From: Escallonia rubra
Lineage: Eukaryota; Streptophyta; Magnoliopsida; Escalloniales; Escalloniaceae
Direction of reading: 5' to 3'
DNA: 64,000 nucleotides
NCBI GenBank assembly: GCA_033065855.1
Contig: JAVXUO010002007.1
Span: 496,001-560,000 of the forward strand
Positions 1 to 12,900 of the stretch are shown here, piece after piece. The position numbers and the translations under genes were made by a program. The first letter of the stretch is position 1; every line of letters begins with the position of its first letter. The notes beneath the pieces are model-generated. The model was not told the origin of the DNA and searched no databases. It worked only from the letters and a program-made list of their open reading frames with translations.

Positions 1-2433
1 GTGGTGGGGAATGCCCTAGGGGGTGCCAAACTAAACCAACCCTCCTAACAGCAAAACTAGGACCAGTTAGGGTGCTGGACAAATCTAACAGTAGCTGGCT
101 GGATATGAACTAAGCATCTGACCAGAAAACCTTATGGTTTAAGGTGGCTGCCAGTAGGGTGCCCGTGCTGCATTCGTCGTTCCCTTTTTTCGTTTTGTCC
201 GGCATTCCCGTTCAAGCGTGATTGTTTCCTACGATTCTTACCCCCCCAAAAAAAAAGCTACTACTTATAGAGCCACGTCACATACAGTGACTAATGACCC
301 CAAAAGATTGGCCCGGTGATTAAAGAGGTTTATTCCGTACCTTGACTTCATGTGTTCAAACATTAGGGCCAGCAGTCGAAGAAAAATATTCCTCCACATG
401 TACCAAGCCAATGTTGAGGGATGCACCCTTAAGATCGCCCGGAGATGAGACTTAATCTCGGTTGACGCTAAAGTTGGCCCAAAGATATCCCTTACCGTTC
501 AAGTGTCCAACCAAAAGAAAAAAATCACATATAGTAACTAATGCTACTACGAGAGCAAAACATTCATCAGGCCAATAACATATAACAAGAAGCTTGACTT
601 TCCAACGAGATTCTAGTGAGTAACCATAATAGCGGTGACTAGTCAATGCGAACAACCAGCCATGCCCAAGATTTCGTGTTGCTAGGTTACCATGCATGCA
701 CGTGGTGTGGATAAAGAGGTAAGGTGTCCCCAGAAAAAAGAAACACTTGATTGAAAAGGTTAGCCGGCCATGAAAGGGAAGCATGAAAAGAAATGCATAG
801 TGGCCTTTTTGGTTCTCTAACTTCTGGGGTTGCTTCATCTGCTCGCGGACCAGTTCTTCTCTCTCCTAATAATATAAGAGGCACTTGGGGTCTACCTCTA
901 CCACAACTACGTATCCTAACTTGACTTCCACGAAAAATAATGCAAGCATGAATATGAAAACAGTGAATATCAACCACAGCCTCTCTTGTGAGCTTTTATA
1001 CGGGTCATGGGTTAAAGTAGAATGTATAGTGCTCATAAGAGAAGCAAATAATGTTTGCAGCTTGCAGTTGCGGACCGACAATAGGGCCGAAAACCATGAT
1101 CGCCTCTCATATTTGTCACTAAATTATTTTTTTAATGTAACCAACATGATATCTGATAAAAGCACTAAAGTTAAACAGTTAAAAATTCCTAGTATAAATT
1201 TTGAAATTTGAACTCTTCCAATTCATTTTCATCTTTAAAGGTCAAAATTTGTGTTATCAACAAGTGCCACTAAATATCATTTGGAGTTCGGGGAGAATTT
1301 AAGTTTGAAGTGAATTTATCAATTTCTTATGCGTTCTGATTCACAAGAAAATTATGATTATTCTTTTTGTTTTGTTTAGACAAACTCAAAGTTTGACTAC
1401 TACTTTTTCTCGCTACTCAATCTCAGATACACATTCTCCATGTACGTAAAACTAATATACCCACAAGTTGTATATGTGAATAGCACGTAAGTCGAACTAT
1501 ATCAAAACTATTGTGCATGTTTACAAATAAAAAAGTCAATGAGACTAGAACATGAACGCAAATTAAATAACCTCAATATAGATGTGATGCTAGAACTAAT
1601 GCACACCACATAAAATTGAAGACTACAACTGCTTCAAGTTTATTTGATATTGCTTGCTGCACTAAATGTGATCATATCGGATCAATCAAAAGTTTGACAT
1701 GCAATTTTTGGCGCCCTCAATATGACATCCTGGATCCAGCCCTGGCCCTTGGTGTAGCCAGAAAAGGAGCACATTGGTAAACATGTATCTGCTGAAGTCC
1801 TACATAAATATTGAAAAAAGATATTATTTGGCAACCCATCATTCTCCTCTGGATGTGCCATTATTGATTTTTCAGAGGTCGGTCTTCTCTCTTGTTCTAC
1901 CATGTATAGTACTTTGGAGACATAAGAATGCTCGTATTTATAGCTTTGTTTCCATCCAACATCCACACAATATTTAAGTGCAGACATAAGCTTCGTATTT
2001 ATAGCTTTGTTTCCATCCAACATCCACACAATATTTAAGTGCACAGACATAAGCTTCTTAGATATTAAGTGCTCCGTATCCTTGATGTATTTTGCACTAT
2101 ATGATAGAAAATATGCCTCGTGTCTCCGGTTCTATGTTTTACGAAAGATGTGAAGACAATCAGTCATAAGTACTTGTTAAGTCAAGATCATTCACAATGC
2201 TTCCTTGAGGGTATATTTTGAGATCCAAACTATCACTCGCTCTGATCTACTTACTATCATTTTCTATTTACTTCACTTTTCTTTTCAATTCTTATTTACA
2301 TGCTGTAATTTGTCATTTCCTATTACTTTACTTCTCTCTCTCTGTGACCACAAACATCACGGTAACTAGATTCAGACCTGTACTTTTCATCTTCAGCAGC
2401 GTAATCCTCGGTTTCAAGCATCGGTATGGCAAG
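1..2433. other. Intergenic region, no gene recognised
   Basis: This is AT-rich sequence in the 3' flank of the hnRNP U-like gene. The open frames here are short, overlap on opposite strands and match no family I know. The only clear structure is a 61-bp tandem duplication at about 1932-2055. The last 200 bases before 2434 probably include the 3' untranslated region of the neighbouring gene. Confidence 0.5.
1932..2055. repeat. 61-bp tandem duplication
   Basis: Two nearly identical copies lie head to tail at about 1932-1992 and 1993-2055. Both contain TTATAGCTTTGTTTCCATCC and continue through a stretch ending in ACATAAGCTTC. The second copy carries a 2-bp insertion (GCACAGAC against GCAGAC), so the duplication is recent but not brand new. 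Confidence 0.85.
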
Positions 2434-5400
2434 TCAGTAGTAACCTGGACGAGGCTCGAAATATCCTCCATGATGCTGCATATGCATATTTCCATGTGTC
2501 GGCCTGGGAGCTCGAGTTCCATAAGAAGGACCTTAATATTAACAAAATTAAGGTTAGCAACTTGTCTCCTTAGTATAACCAAAAACCGATGAGAAGAAAA
2601 TATGCATCGACTAATAAAACGAGACTACTCCTTCAGCCACCAAAACTGACATTAATCATCTGTCAATTTAGCACCTTTTGGGTGGTAGTTATTGTGCGTC
2701 ACCTAATGCACTTAACTGGACAGAACTCAGTGTTAGGGAACACAATATATTACCACCACTTTGATAGATAAATGCATGCAACACTACTAAAAGAAGGAAA
2801 AGTTGCCTACCATATATAGCTGGTGCAGCAGGCAAAATTGGGGGCTCTCCAGGGGATGGCAGATCAGCTCGGGGACCTTCGGGAACTCTAGTATGTCCAA
2901 CATGACTATCATAAGCATATGTAGTTGTTCCTGGATATGGTTCAACCATGCCCCTCTGGTAAGGTTTAGTTCCATCCATGCCTACGAAATTCCGGCTGCC
3001 AACGTCCAGATCTCTGTAGGATGCACGCACTCCATAAGATGAGTAAGGAGCAGTTGCGGGAGCAAATCCAGGAGTAGATATTCCACTTTCAAAACTTTTC
3101 GTACTCTGATCATACCCGCCATAACTGTCATAGTGGCTGTAACCAGTGCTCGAGTAATTTCCATAGGAGGAGCTTAATTGAGGCTGATTGGAACCAACTC
3201 GGGGAAGAAACCCATCAGTGCTTCCATAACAGGAGTTTAAAGGAGGCTGACCAAAATTATCCCTGGGAAGAACACCAGCAGTACTTGGCAGGTTTCCATA
3301 TGGAGACCTGAAGCGAGGCTGGGATGAATAAGAACTTTGCCAATGCCCACCAGTGACTGAACCACAAAGAAAATATGTAAGAAGAACATGCACAAAGTAA
3401 GATGGTGATTGACAATTTTGGACACATAAAAGGAGACAGATACCTGATAAAGGTGGTTGGTGCTGCAATGAAGGACTGTTATATGGGTGTACAGAACTTT
3501 CATGAGAATTATGCATTGCAGTACTATTATATGGTTGGATGGAGCTTTCACGAGAATAAGGCGAGAGACTGCTCTTCGTCTTTAGACTTGCTTTCATCTC
3601 TTCCAGATATCTCTGCGACTCTTCTCTATTGAGTTCTGGAAACATTACCTAACAAAATATGTCGCAAGTGTAAGTCAAATATCCTCCATGCAAAGAAAAA
3701 AGGTGGATAAAAAAAATCATGAATATCGAGTTCTTGAGCAAATTGCCTGATCAAAGTACTCATCAGTTCTAGGCATATCCTTGCTCAGAGGCAAAGCATA
3801 GTTGGCTGTCACGGGCAAACTACAGGTCAGAACGCAGAAGACGGATAATATCCTACATTACTTGGTAAAACATATCAAACTACATTAAGTTGAGTTGGTT
3901 ACCTAGCATTTCATTTACTGCTTCAGCCGGAACCTCCTTTCCCATTTCCCTGAATCTTTTCTCACTACGCAATCTGAGCTCTTCTGCCTTCGGGAAAATC
4001 ACAACAGCAATCTAATTCAAGAGAATATTCCTCGAACAGGTCAGGATAACTGAACCAAGCAAAACCACAATCGTCCAATACAAATCTTCATAATAGTAGT
4101 CAGTGAACAGCATTATGTAGCTACCTTTCTATAGTTCACAAAAGGCTTCAGTTTGCGTTTTCGAGCACTCTTATAAACATTTGTTTGATCTATTACGAAG
4201 TTACGAGGTGTCTTCGACGCCCTGGATAACAGGGTATTAAAGATCCCAGTTGCACAGTCCATCAAACGGTCAAATCGCTCACCATAGTTCTGCTTACGCA
4301 CCAGACCAGGTACCTGTTGGGAGTCAAGTTTTGTCAGAAGAAAAGACAGGCTGATAAGGTAATTGCACTTCAAACAAACAACAGCATAAAAACAACAAAC
4401 AAGTAAAAGCAGACAAACCTTCATTCGATCCAATGCTAAGTTTGTTCCAAGCAAAATATATCGCTTTTCTGGGTGCTCCTTCACCCAATTCTCTGCCCAA
4501 GTAGTCTTGCCAGAAGCAGGTAACCCTACCATCATCATCACCTCACAATCCTGCATGTTTGCAAAAGTGGGTCCAGTAATACCATTTCCATCCACAAGCG
4601 CAGAAGCCCAAGGTTTGAATCCTTCTTCAGGTAATAGTCCATCTTCAAAGCTGAAGTGCAACTGAACCACAACATTTTTCAACAAAACATGAGGAAAGAG
4701 TGCCGACTCCCATTGTAGCTTTCCAGCAGGAGAATCTACAACTCCAAGACCACTCGGACCTGCTTTAAAATGCTTTGCTCCCAACAGCTTCCCATTCTTA
4801 GAAAAACTAATGGAGGCCATGGGTTTAGTTTCTAAATCAACCGCGCAAGTAATTATGTCTCCAACCCCATATCTTTCGCCATAATCAGAGAACCTTCCTC
4901 CATGGGAATATTTTCCAGTTCCACCAAAGCCAAAGCTGTGCTCACTTTCCCCAAGATTCCCCACATTATCATCTCCCCTAGAGATGCCAAGTCGGCAAAC
5001 ATGCTGCTGGTCAAAGGGAGTATCTTCCATATCAACAGGCTGCTCAGAAACTATTTTGCAACTGAAACAATACTTGCCTCCAGTAATTCCCACGTTGGCA
5101 CGAGCACCAGACCAGCAATACGCGAATCCCTGCTCATAAAGTGAAGAACCTTGTAGACCAACTCCTTCAATGTTAAAATCTGGTGAAACATGGAAAAAGT
5201 CAGTTGATATTGTAAAATCAAGTTTAAACAGTTTGACACAACAATGCCCAAGTTATCATTGCAAGGATAGCAATATTGCAGGTACTCATTAAGTAAAATG
5301 GCATGTGCCGGGTAAAACATCTGTTCCCTAGATGCTGACCCCATCATGGGATTCATGGCTGAAAGGTGGCATATTCTCTGGTTCAAGGTTCTCACCGGAA

Positions 5401-6231
5401 AACTATTCAGTGTAGAACTGAACCACATACTCAAGACAAGAAAAAGAAGATCCTATTAAACATATGCAATGGAATCGTGTACCCAACCAAAAAAAAAAAA
5501 TGTTGGAAGAACATATCAATAAACTTAAGCCAAAAGCACATTCACCAACGCTAACGCCTAACAAACACATTCAATGGAATTTAGCAACATTTACATACAC
5601 AAACACGCAAGAACCACGTACAAACATGTAGACAAGTCACATAGCCACATGTAAGCATAAATCCAAGAAATGGAGATGAATTTAGTACGAAAAGTAACAA
5701 CACATTGGAACAACGTATCGAGAAATTCAAGACGTAAAACGCGTTCACAGGTGCGATCAATCATGGTGAACGAAATTAGCAACACTTAAGTTACATGCTT
5801 GAGCACAGAAGAAACACGTAAATACAAGTACACATGGCCACGTGTAGTAAGAAATCAAAAATTTTAAGGCCTAAACAAATTCACCAACGCTATCAATCAC
5901 GCGAAATGGAATTAGCCACAGTTAAACGAACGAACGAACATAGCCACGTGTAGTACAAATGCAAGAAATGCACATAAACTCAGCACGAAACGAAACAAAT
6001 TTCAATATCATCGATTGTCAGGGTTTCTGATAGTGTGTAACAACTGATTTAACGGCGAATGAAGAGAGGAGAGTTGAAAGAAGGAAATTCACCTATATCA
6101 CAGTCAGCGGGGTTGAGAACCACGCGCGGCTCCGCTGCCGGCGGTTCGGAAGGCTCTACGGCGGCGTATTTCGCCTTCTTCGCTTCCGGTTCGTCGGCCG
6201 TTGGTGGCGCGTGACTCGTCCTCGACGCCAT
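2434..6231 (-). CDS. hnRNP U-like protein (SPRY + P-loop ATPase domain), 701 aa
   Basis: A nuclear RNA-binding/RNP-associated protein related to animal hnRNP U/U-like proteins; the plant form lacks the N-terminal SAP domain. Exons in coding order: 6231-6093, 5179-4419, 4313-4125, 4011-3903, 3805-3747, 3648-3444, 3356-2811, 2531-2434. They sum to 2106 nt, 701 residues plus stop, with consistent phases. Residues 1-46 are charged. A SPRY domain spans about 76-226, beginning after FAYCWSGARAN. A kinase-like P-loop, VGLPASGKTT, lies near 264, followed by the family signatures VPGLVRKQNYGERF and KPFVNYRK. From about 440 to the end the chain is low-complexity, rich in Tyr, Gly, Ser and Pro, and ends in a His/Met/Gly/Tyr tail, as expected for an RNP-condensing tail. 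The start is the only ATG giving a continuous frame. Intron 5 appears to use a GC donor. Known: family architecture. Inferred: nuclear RNA role in this species. Confidence 0.93.
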
Positions 6232-6982
6232 TTGACGGTGCTTTCTTGTTTTCTGACACAGTTCGTTTCAATTTATGAGAGAACCGACTACTGAAAAGTT
6301 AAAGATAGAAATAAAAAGGCAAACAGAACCGACCTTACATGAGGGTTCCCGGGTTAACCCGGATCCGACTTGACCCATACTGCTACATTCGGGCTTAGGC
6401 CCTCTTATATGTAATTAATGTCTAATGGAGTGCTTGATAAGTTTCTTAAAAACTAACATCGTTCCACCCATATATTTAGTAAATTCTATTAACTCGTGAT
6501 TAATAGTTTTTCAAAGAAATCAAGTAAAAATATTAACGGTAGAAGACAAATATGCACACATATAGATTTGATGAAGAACAAAAGTTTATCGTGTATATAC
6601 CGTTTATTCCTTTAAGTCATAGGCAAGTTCGTCGCTTTCTTATTTCCTTTGGGTTTTTGGTTGCTTTTTTTTTTTCCTTTTTTTCCCTCCACCCACCTAA
6701 TTACCTATCATATCGCACCAGTAGTCCACCACCTCACTTCTACAGCTACATCTGGAACCCCATGTAAGCCCTGTCATCCACCTCCACCACTACAACCAAG
6801 CAGTCGCCCCAATTAAGCCTCGCCACCTACCATAACAACGACCAAGCCTTGCCACCCATCACCTCAACGTAAGGTCGTTCGTCGCCCCACCCATTACCAC
6901 CATTACACCTTTATCACAACCCCCACCGAAATTGATGATAGTGAAGAATTCATTTAATTAGTGTATATGCGTGCACGCGCTC

Positions 6983-7015
<33 letters not shown>
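6983..7015. repeat. (GT)n(GA)n microsatellite
   Basis: A compound dinucleotide tract of GT followed by GA units is read directly from the sequence. It has no coding context. Confidence 0.9.
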
Positions 7016-7090
7016 CGAGCTTGTGGGGGAACTTAATTAGTGTGTGCGTGTCTACTTAATTTTGGGATGTATTAAAAAAATTGGGGAGGT

Positions 7091-7108
7091 GGGGGGGGGG
7101 GGGGGGGG
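7091..7108. repeat. Poly-G tract (18 G)
   Basis: An uninterrupted run of 18 G, preceded by GGGGAGGT. Such runs are prone to length error in sequencing, so the exact length is uncertain. Confidence 0.9.
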
Positions 7109-7234
7109 ATGCCATAATTGTGCTTGGTGATTTGTGGTGGAGCTGTTGGAGGTCTAGTAGTAAAACTTCCCTCAAAACCAGTGAACCTCGTGATCTTTTA
7201 GCTCTCCAGACTTTACCAACAAATTAGGAGTTGA

Positions 7235-7251
7235 GGCTCTAATACCAATTG
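7235..7251 (-). mobile_element. LTR-retrotransposon primer-binding-site remnant
   Basis: On the minus strand this reads TGGTATTAGAGCC, one base from the initiator-tRNA-Met primer-binding site TGGTATCAGAGCC common in plant LTR retrotransposons. It is preceded by the usual two-base spacer AT and by CA, the standard LTR terminus (TG at 7250-7251 on the plus strand). The LTR would then extend to higher coordinates. I could not find its other end, a second LTR, or gag/pol homology, so this is at most a decayed fragment. Confidence 0.4.
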
Positions 7252-7290
7252 AAACTAATTAAACAACACTGAGGGGGGTCGCGGCGTTGT

Positions 7291-7312
7291 GGGGGGGGGG
7301 GGGGGGGGGGGG
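7291..7312. repeat. Poly-G tract (22 G)
   Basis: An uninterrupted run of 22 G inside the possible LTR remnant. The exact length is unreliable for technical reasons. Confidence 0.9.
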
Positions 7313-9923
7313 TGTTAAATAGGCTTTTAGAAAATTAATTTGAGATTTAAGCTAATCACAAACGTGTATATAAATCAAATCAACAAGCAAGCTCAACTGA
7401 TATGCTAATTCGCAATGTAAAACAATTACGAAGTAATATCTAAAGAGATTGAGTTAGAGATGTTTGATAAAGAGATTTAAATGGTTCGGATTGAACAACC
7501 CTTAAACTAATATTCACCTCTTCAAGGAAGTCTCTTACAAAAGTACTAGAATCAACTAATAACAATCTTCTTTCGATCAAGATCAAAATTCTTAAAAACA
7601 CTTGGTGATATCACCATACAAAGCACAAGCCTTGAATCTACACAGCTCATCTAAGACTTGACAAGTTCAAACCTTGATCTTAGTCTTTTACAAAGATCAA
7701 TAGTATACAATGAAACCCATTTATAAGGAAATAAGTACAAATGAAACTCTTGTACAATTAAGAGATCGAGAGAATTAATGAGTTGAAGAATGTTCATTCT
7801 CAATAAATAAATAAATAAATAATGCTCCTTTAATAATACGAAATAATGAGATTGAAGAGAAAACAAGTATAATACTTGAGTTTTAATGTTTCTCTAAAAA
7901 AAATCAAAGCTTCAAATGTAGTTTTCATGATGTATGATGAAGCCGTAAATCATTATTATAAGGTGAATATAAATATAGCTGTTCTAAGAAAATGTGACAT
8001 GATTTTTAGTAAAACTAGCCATTGTTTTTGGCTCTATAGCCAATACAATCGACTGCATTGGTCTATTGCCTCATGAAAACTTTTTTTTTTCTTTTGCCAA
8101 GAAAAAGGGAATTGAGGCGTCGTTTGTGTGTGTATTAGAAAGCTGATCAAAAGTTTTGTCAAATTATAAACAAATTATCTTGAATAATAAAGATCAATCA
8201 CAAAAAAGTAACTTAACGTATGCGTTAATTGTTGTTCTTTGACATTGAACTGTATGATACTTTCATAGCAAGTTCGTTATAACTTTAAGCTCCTTGACTT
8301 TACTCCATATATCTAACCTCTTAAATGCGTCTTCATGAGTGTGTGTGTGTGTGTGGCTACGATAAATCAATACATAATAAACATGTTTGTTATCATCAAA
8401 ACAACATGTAAGCTTAAATTATCTAACCATAAACTAACAATGTCGTCCCATCAGACCGGTCTGGTTTGGAGTCCCTATTGGAATACATACCGATGATATG
8501 CCTAGTACTATTACAAAATGGCCAGTCGCATATATGAAGAAATCACTAACCAATAACTCCAATCTTATAACCAACCTACACTTTTTTGCAACCCTTTGAA
8601 AATCTGGACCAACCGAAATAACCTAACCTTCCGTCAACAACATTTAACCCTGTCACTATTATACACCAAATACAAAACCTAATAAATAATACTACCCCCT
8701 ACAGCCAAAAAATGGACCCGCTCGCCACAAAAAAAAAAAAAACATAAACAAAACCAGCGCAATAAATAAATAAATAAAAACAACAAAACCAGCCCAATAA
8801 GTCCTCAGAAATTGCACGAAACGGTGTTTCCAATTACATGAATAGTCTATCGCATGCCACTGCCAATATGCGATGAAAATAAATCTTATCATATCCAGCC
8901 ACTTTCAAAATAAAGCAGGATTGAGATTCACCCGTTTTCTTGGTCACAATCTATGAAGAGCATCAGACCCTTGTTCAGAGTCTCTTACATGCTATATATT
9001 ATGGGCTTGAAAACAGAATATAAAGCACCTTCTGACCCTAACAAACAAGCCATAATTTTACTATTTTTGTATGGATCAAGTAGGAATAGATCTGCTCAAG
9101 GAAGCCAGTAACTTGACCAAGTTTGCTGCTTAGGCCGCCGGCATTGAGGTTTATCGGGACTTGCTTGGTTCATGAGAGTTTACTTGTTCAGGCTACCTAA
9201 AATCTTGTTAACATTTAGTGAATATTGTACTTTGGGCCATTATTTATATGGATGTTGTGTGATTACGTCCTTAAGTCACGGGAATGTTGTGACTAATATC
9301 AAAAAACTTGTATTAGAGCGACGAATATGTAGTGACTCGGTACTATTTGTAATGCCAGAATCGTGACTCCAAAATCATTTGCGACTTTCTTTCTCCTATT
9401 TTACCAAAAACAAAAACCCCCATCTTTATGTTGCAACAACAGTTTTACCCCTATTTTTTCATCGGATTTCATTTCACCTCCTCGTCATCATTGTTCTCCA
9501 TTTGATATATTCCAGCAGGTAATAGATCGTAAATTGGAGAAGATGACGGACCAGGGTCATTGGGAGATGGTGAAAGACCAAACTCTTTATCTATGTTGTT
9601 TAAGCAAATCGTTTTTCCTTCGATCCCTTTTTTTCCCCTTCCCAATTAATAACAAATAAAATCAATTGAGTGACAATTGAATTTGCCTAGAATACTATGC
9701 CAAACTTTCAGAGGAGGTCCTTGTGTAAGATTGAATCATTGCCTACAATCAGGAAGTTGAAACAGTACTTTGAAGCCAAAGGAAATTGAAGAAGGCTACG
9801 CAGGCTTTCCTCGACTTAAAGTCCAAACATACTCCTCGGCATTGTAAAGTATCTAAAAGAAACATATAACAGTTTTGGCATCAGGAAACAACCACCGAAA
9901 TTGGGAGCACGCCAGCATGTCTC

Positions 9924-12900
9924 TCAGACAATTCGCTCCAACTCCCTCGCATAACTGAGCGTCTGATTGATGAGTTGCAGGGATGGTATCTCCTTGCAAG
10001 GTGCAGAATCTTTTGCCTTCTGGAAGATCACGGAACCATTCTTTATTTCCCACTCAGGATGATCCTGCAGGTTTTAATACAGATCATAGTGATACACTAG
10101 ATACACAGAAGTAGCATAATGAGGCTTGCGCAGGTAGGTGTATAACACTGTTATTGCTAGTGGGCTCGTGTTGTTTGTATAGCAGCGATGCTTTTGCCAT
10201 CTTTATTTAGAGATGTTCCATGGACAGCAGCTGGTTTTTGCACAAGAAACAACTAGGTTGCCCCTTGATTGTAAAATAGGAGTCTAGCAGCAACAGTGAA
10301 ATTGAAGTAACTATAAATTGCCAAAATCGAGTACTATGCTAATCACTTTATACTTTATAGTGGGAATAAAGAAAATAGGTCTTGCTCTAAATAACTTCCT
10401 GGTGACTCCAGCATTAACAAGTTGTTTTCAAAATACTTGCAAGGTCCTTTCTGAAATATCGTGTGATCTCACATATATGACCTCTTTAAAATAAGATGCA
10501 TGTTCCAACTTGGAGAATCAACCAAGATTACCTACTTAGACCATAAGCAGACACTGTGACAGCAACTAGCTTTGTGCAATGACTGGCTGGACTATTTCAG
10601 GTCTCCAGCTGTATCCCCAAATGTACAAATGAAGAGAACAGTTCCCACATGTACAAACCAAAAGCAAGACAGGCAAGCGAAAATGCATTTTTGTCCTCGA
10701 ACAACGTTAATGAGAACCCAAATTTCTTTTGCAAGTCATGAATACGAGATTTAAACTGATACGATATAATGATATATGTTTATAAGAACAGACATATATC
10801 AGCGGGTGGACTCTGCTAGTAGAACACTGACCAACTTTCGAAATACCCAAGATTAAACTCTCCGCCATTCAGGTTTTAGAGTTTGTGGGAGTGCTACCCC
10901 AATGGCAAAGCCCACCACACTGGAGCAGAAAAGGGAAACAACAAAGCCAAAAGGAACAGATTATACCTCTTTGATATATTCAGTAAGTTCTTGATCAGAC
11001 GAAAACAGCAACATTTGTCGGGCATCATTTATTGAAAGAGAGTCGTATGCCTTCTCACTGCACCCAGCTATTTCATCCCTATAGACCAAAAAATGAACTA
11101 ATAAGCACACAAAACCAACCACATTTCGTAAGTGCATATTCACTGAAGTCTAAAGGTGACTGATGTGATACAATGGAAGTGCTCTTCAATCAGCAATATA
11201 GTCCAAGAAATCTACAGTACAGGCACCAGAAAATATACGTTTGCAGAAACAATGCATCAGTTCAAACTTAAACAATGACAATACATTATACATACACAAT
11301 TCAATTGAACAACCATGGGAAAAGCCAAACCACCTCTCCTTTGCGCTCATTAAGGAAAAAGGAAAGGGAGAGAGAAAGAGGAGCTCAAGATAACAAGATA
11401 TAAATGGTACTAAATGCACATAACCGGCGCCAAAGATTTAGATTTTGGGTTAGGACCAATAACTGAATGACGCAATGGTACGAATTCCCCCAAGTTGGGT
11501 TCAAGGCCTTCGACAAGTGGATATCAAGGGATTGATGATTAGATATTCTTGATTATAAAAGACCAAACAACTGATGCATATGAAATAACCCTATGTACTA
11601 TTTTGAGTTTCTGTCTGCCTTACACATTTCAGATTCCAGTAGCAAAACAAAATGACATTATCTTGGACAACCCAATATGTACTCTAATGGGACCGAAAAC
11701 CAAGTGGACCAAATAGTGAGCAACCAGAAAGGACAGTGCACAAGAAAGGCAGCAGTAATTGCAAAAGGGCATTTAATTTATGAAAAGATTACACCCAAAG
11801 GTAAAACTGAAACTGTATGCTTTTCATTTCACTAATTAGTGTGATCTGTTGTTCCACAACATAATAGCCCCAGAAGCATTATCAAACAAATAAAGCCAAA
11901 CTTTAAATCATTATTCAACTTCATTCAATTGTTCTAACCAGTGCACAAGTCAGAGTCAGACAACTCACCTAACTGTCTTTGCCAGTAGATCCATAAAATA
12001 CACATAAGTTTCATGAGGTACTTTCTGTCTAGCACTTAACACACGGTTGTAAGCCCCTTCCATGAAGGATTGTTCCAACTCCACAGCATGCTTGATACAA
12101 GCATTCTCCAGAGCATTGGATGAGAGCAACTCCAATTCAGTGTGGAACTCGGCAATTCTATTTTGAACAAGGAGTCTCAAAAGGTTGAGACCTAAGATGG
12201 GGTACTCTTGAGGGGACGGCGGGAGACGAGCCCTGCTCCATCAAAAGAAACAGATGTCTAAAACATCATCGTACATATTTAAATGTAAAGTAACCATACT
12301 AATCAGAGCCTTGTAGGCAGAAAGAAAAATTAGAAGCAGAATTATTCAAAGCAGATGGAATTAATTTAACAGCATGCCTTGTGTAATTTATGTACAACTA
12401 CAAAATAGATACTAACAAAGATAGTTAGGATGACAGCACGGTAAACTATCTACTAAATGATTTTGAAAAAAGTAAAATGAGAACAAAAGACTATATCCAT
12501 CACCTCCTAATCTTTAAGGACACCGCTGATGTTAGATTCGACATAATGCAACTGACAGAAAATGGTGTGACCGCAGACCTCAACAATCTAATATTCATCC
12601 TGAATAATAATGATCACCCATAGCATATAGCTCAATCCATGGGTATTCTCGCACCTAGGACAAGCCAGAATCTTCCCTATTCCCCAACTCAACCTGAAAA
12701 AGAACACTATTATAGCATAAGCCCACCCTCTAGTGCAAGCCAATCACCCCAGAAGAGCGTTTCCCTACCTCTTACCATACTTGCTAAAGACCAGCCTTTC
12801 ACGCCAGTCCTCCAAACTTACTCTCGAAGTACACCCCCAACTTCGGCCCAATGCCCAACAGATATACTTTGGTCAAACGGGCAAAATGGAGCCTTACCCA

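Larger units (their letters stand above)
6232..9923. other. Intergenic region with low-complexity tracts and a retroelement trace
   Basis: This 3.7-kb gap separates the hnRNP U-like start from the RPN12 stop. It holds a GT/GA microsatellite (6983-7015), an 18-G run (7091-7108), a 22-G run (7291-7312), and a primer-binding-site-like motif beside a possible LTR edge near 7235-7251. No open frame looks like a known protein. Confidence 0.5.

Noticed and set aside
320-400. tRNA-like B-box wording (GTGTTCAAAC)
   Set aside because: No A-box at the right spacing and no cloverleaf could be drawn.
452-1211. Overlapping open frames on both strands, including a 128-codon minus-strand frame
   Set aside because: No domain or family signature and no supporting splice pattern; the frames overlap each other on opposite strands. 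Most likely chance.
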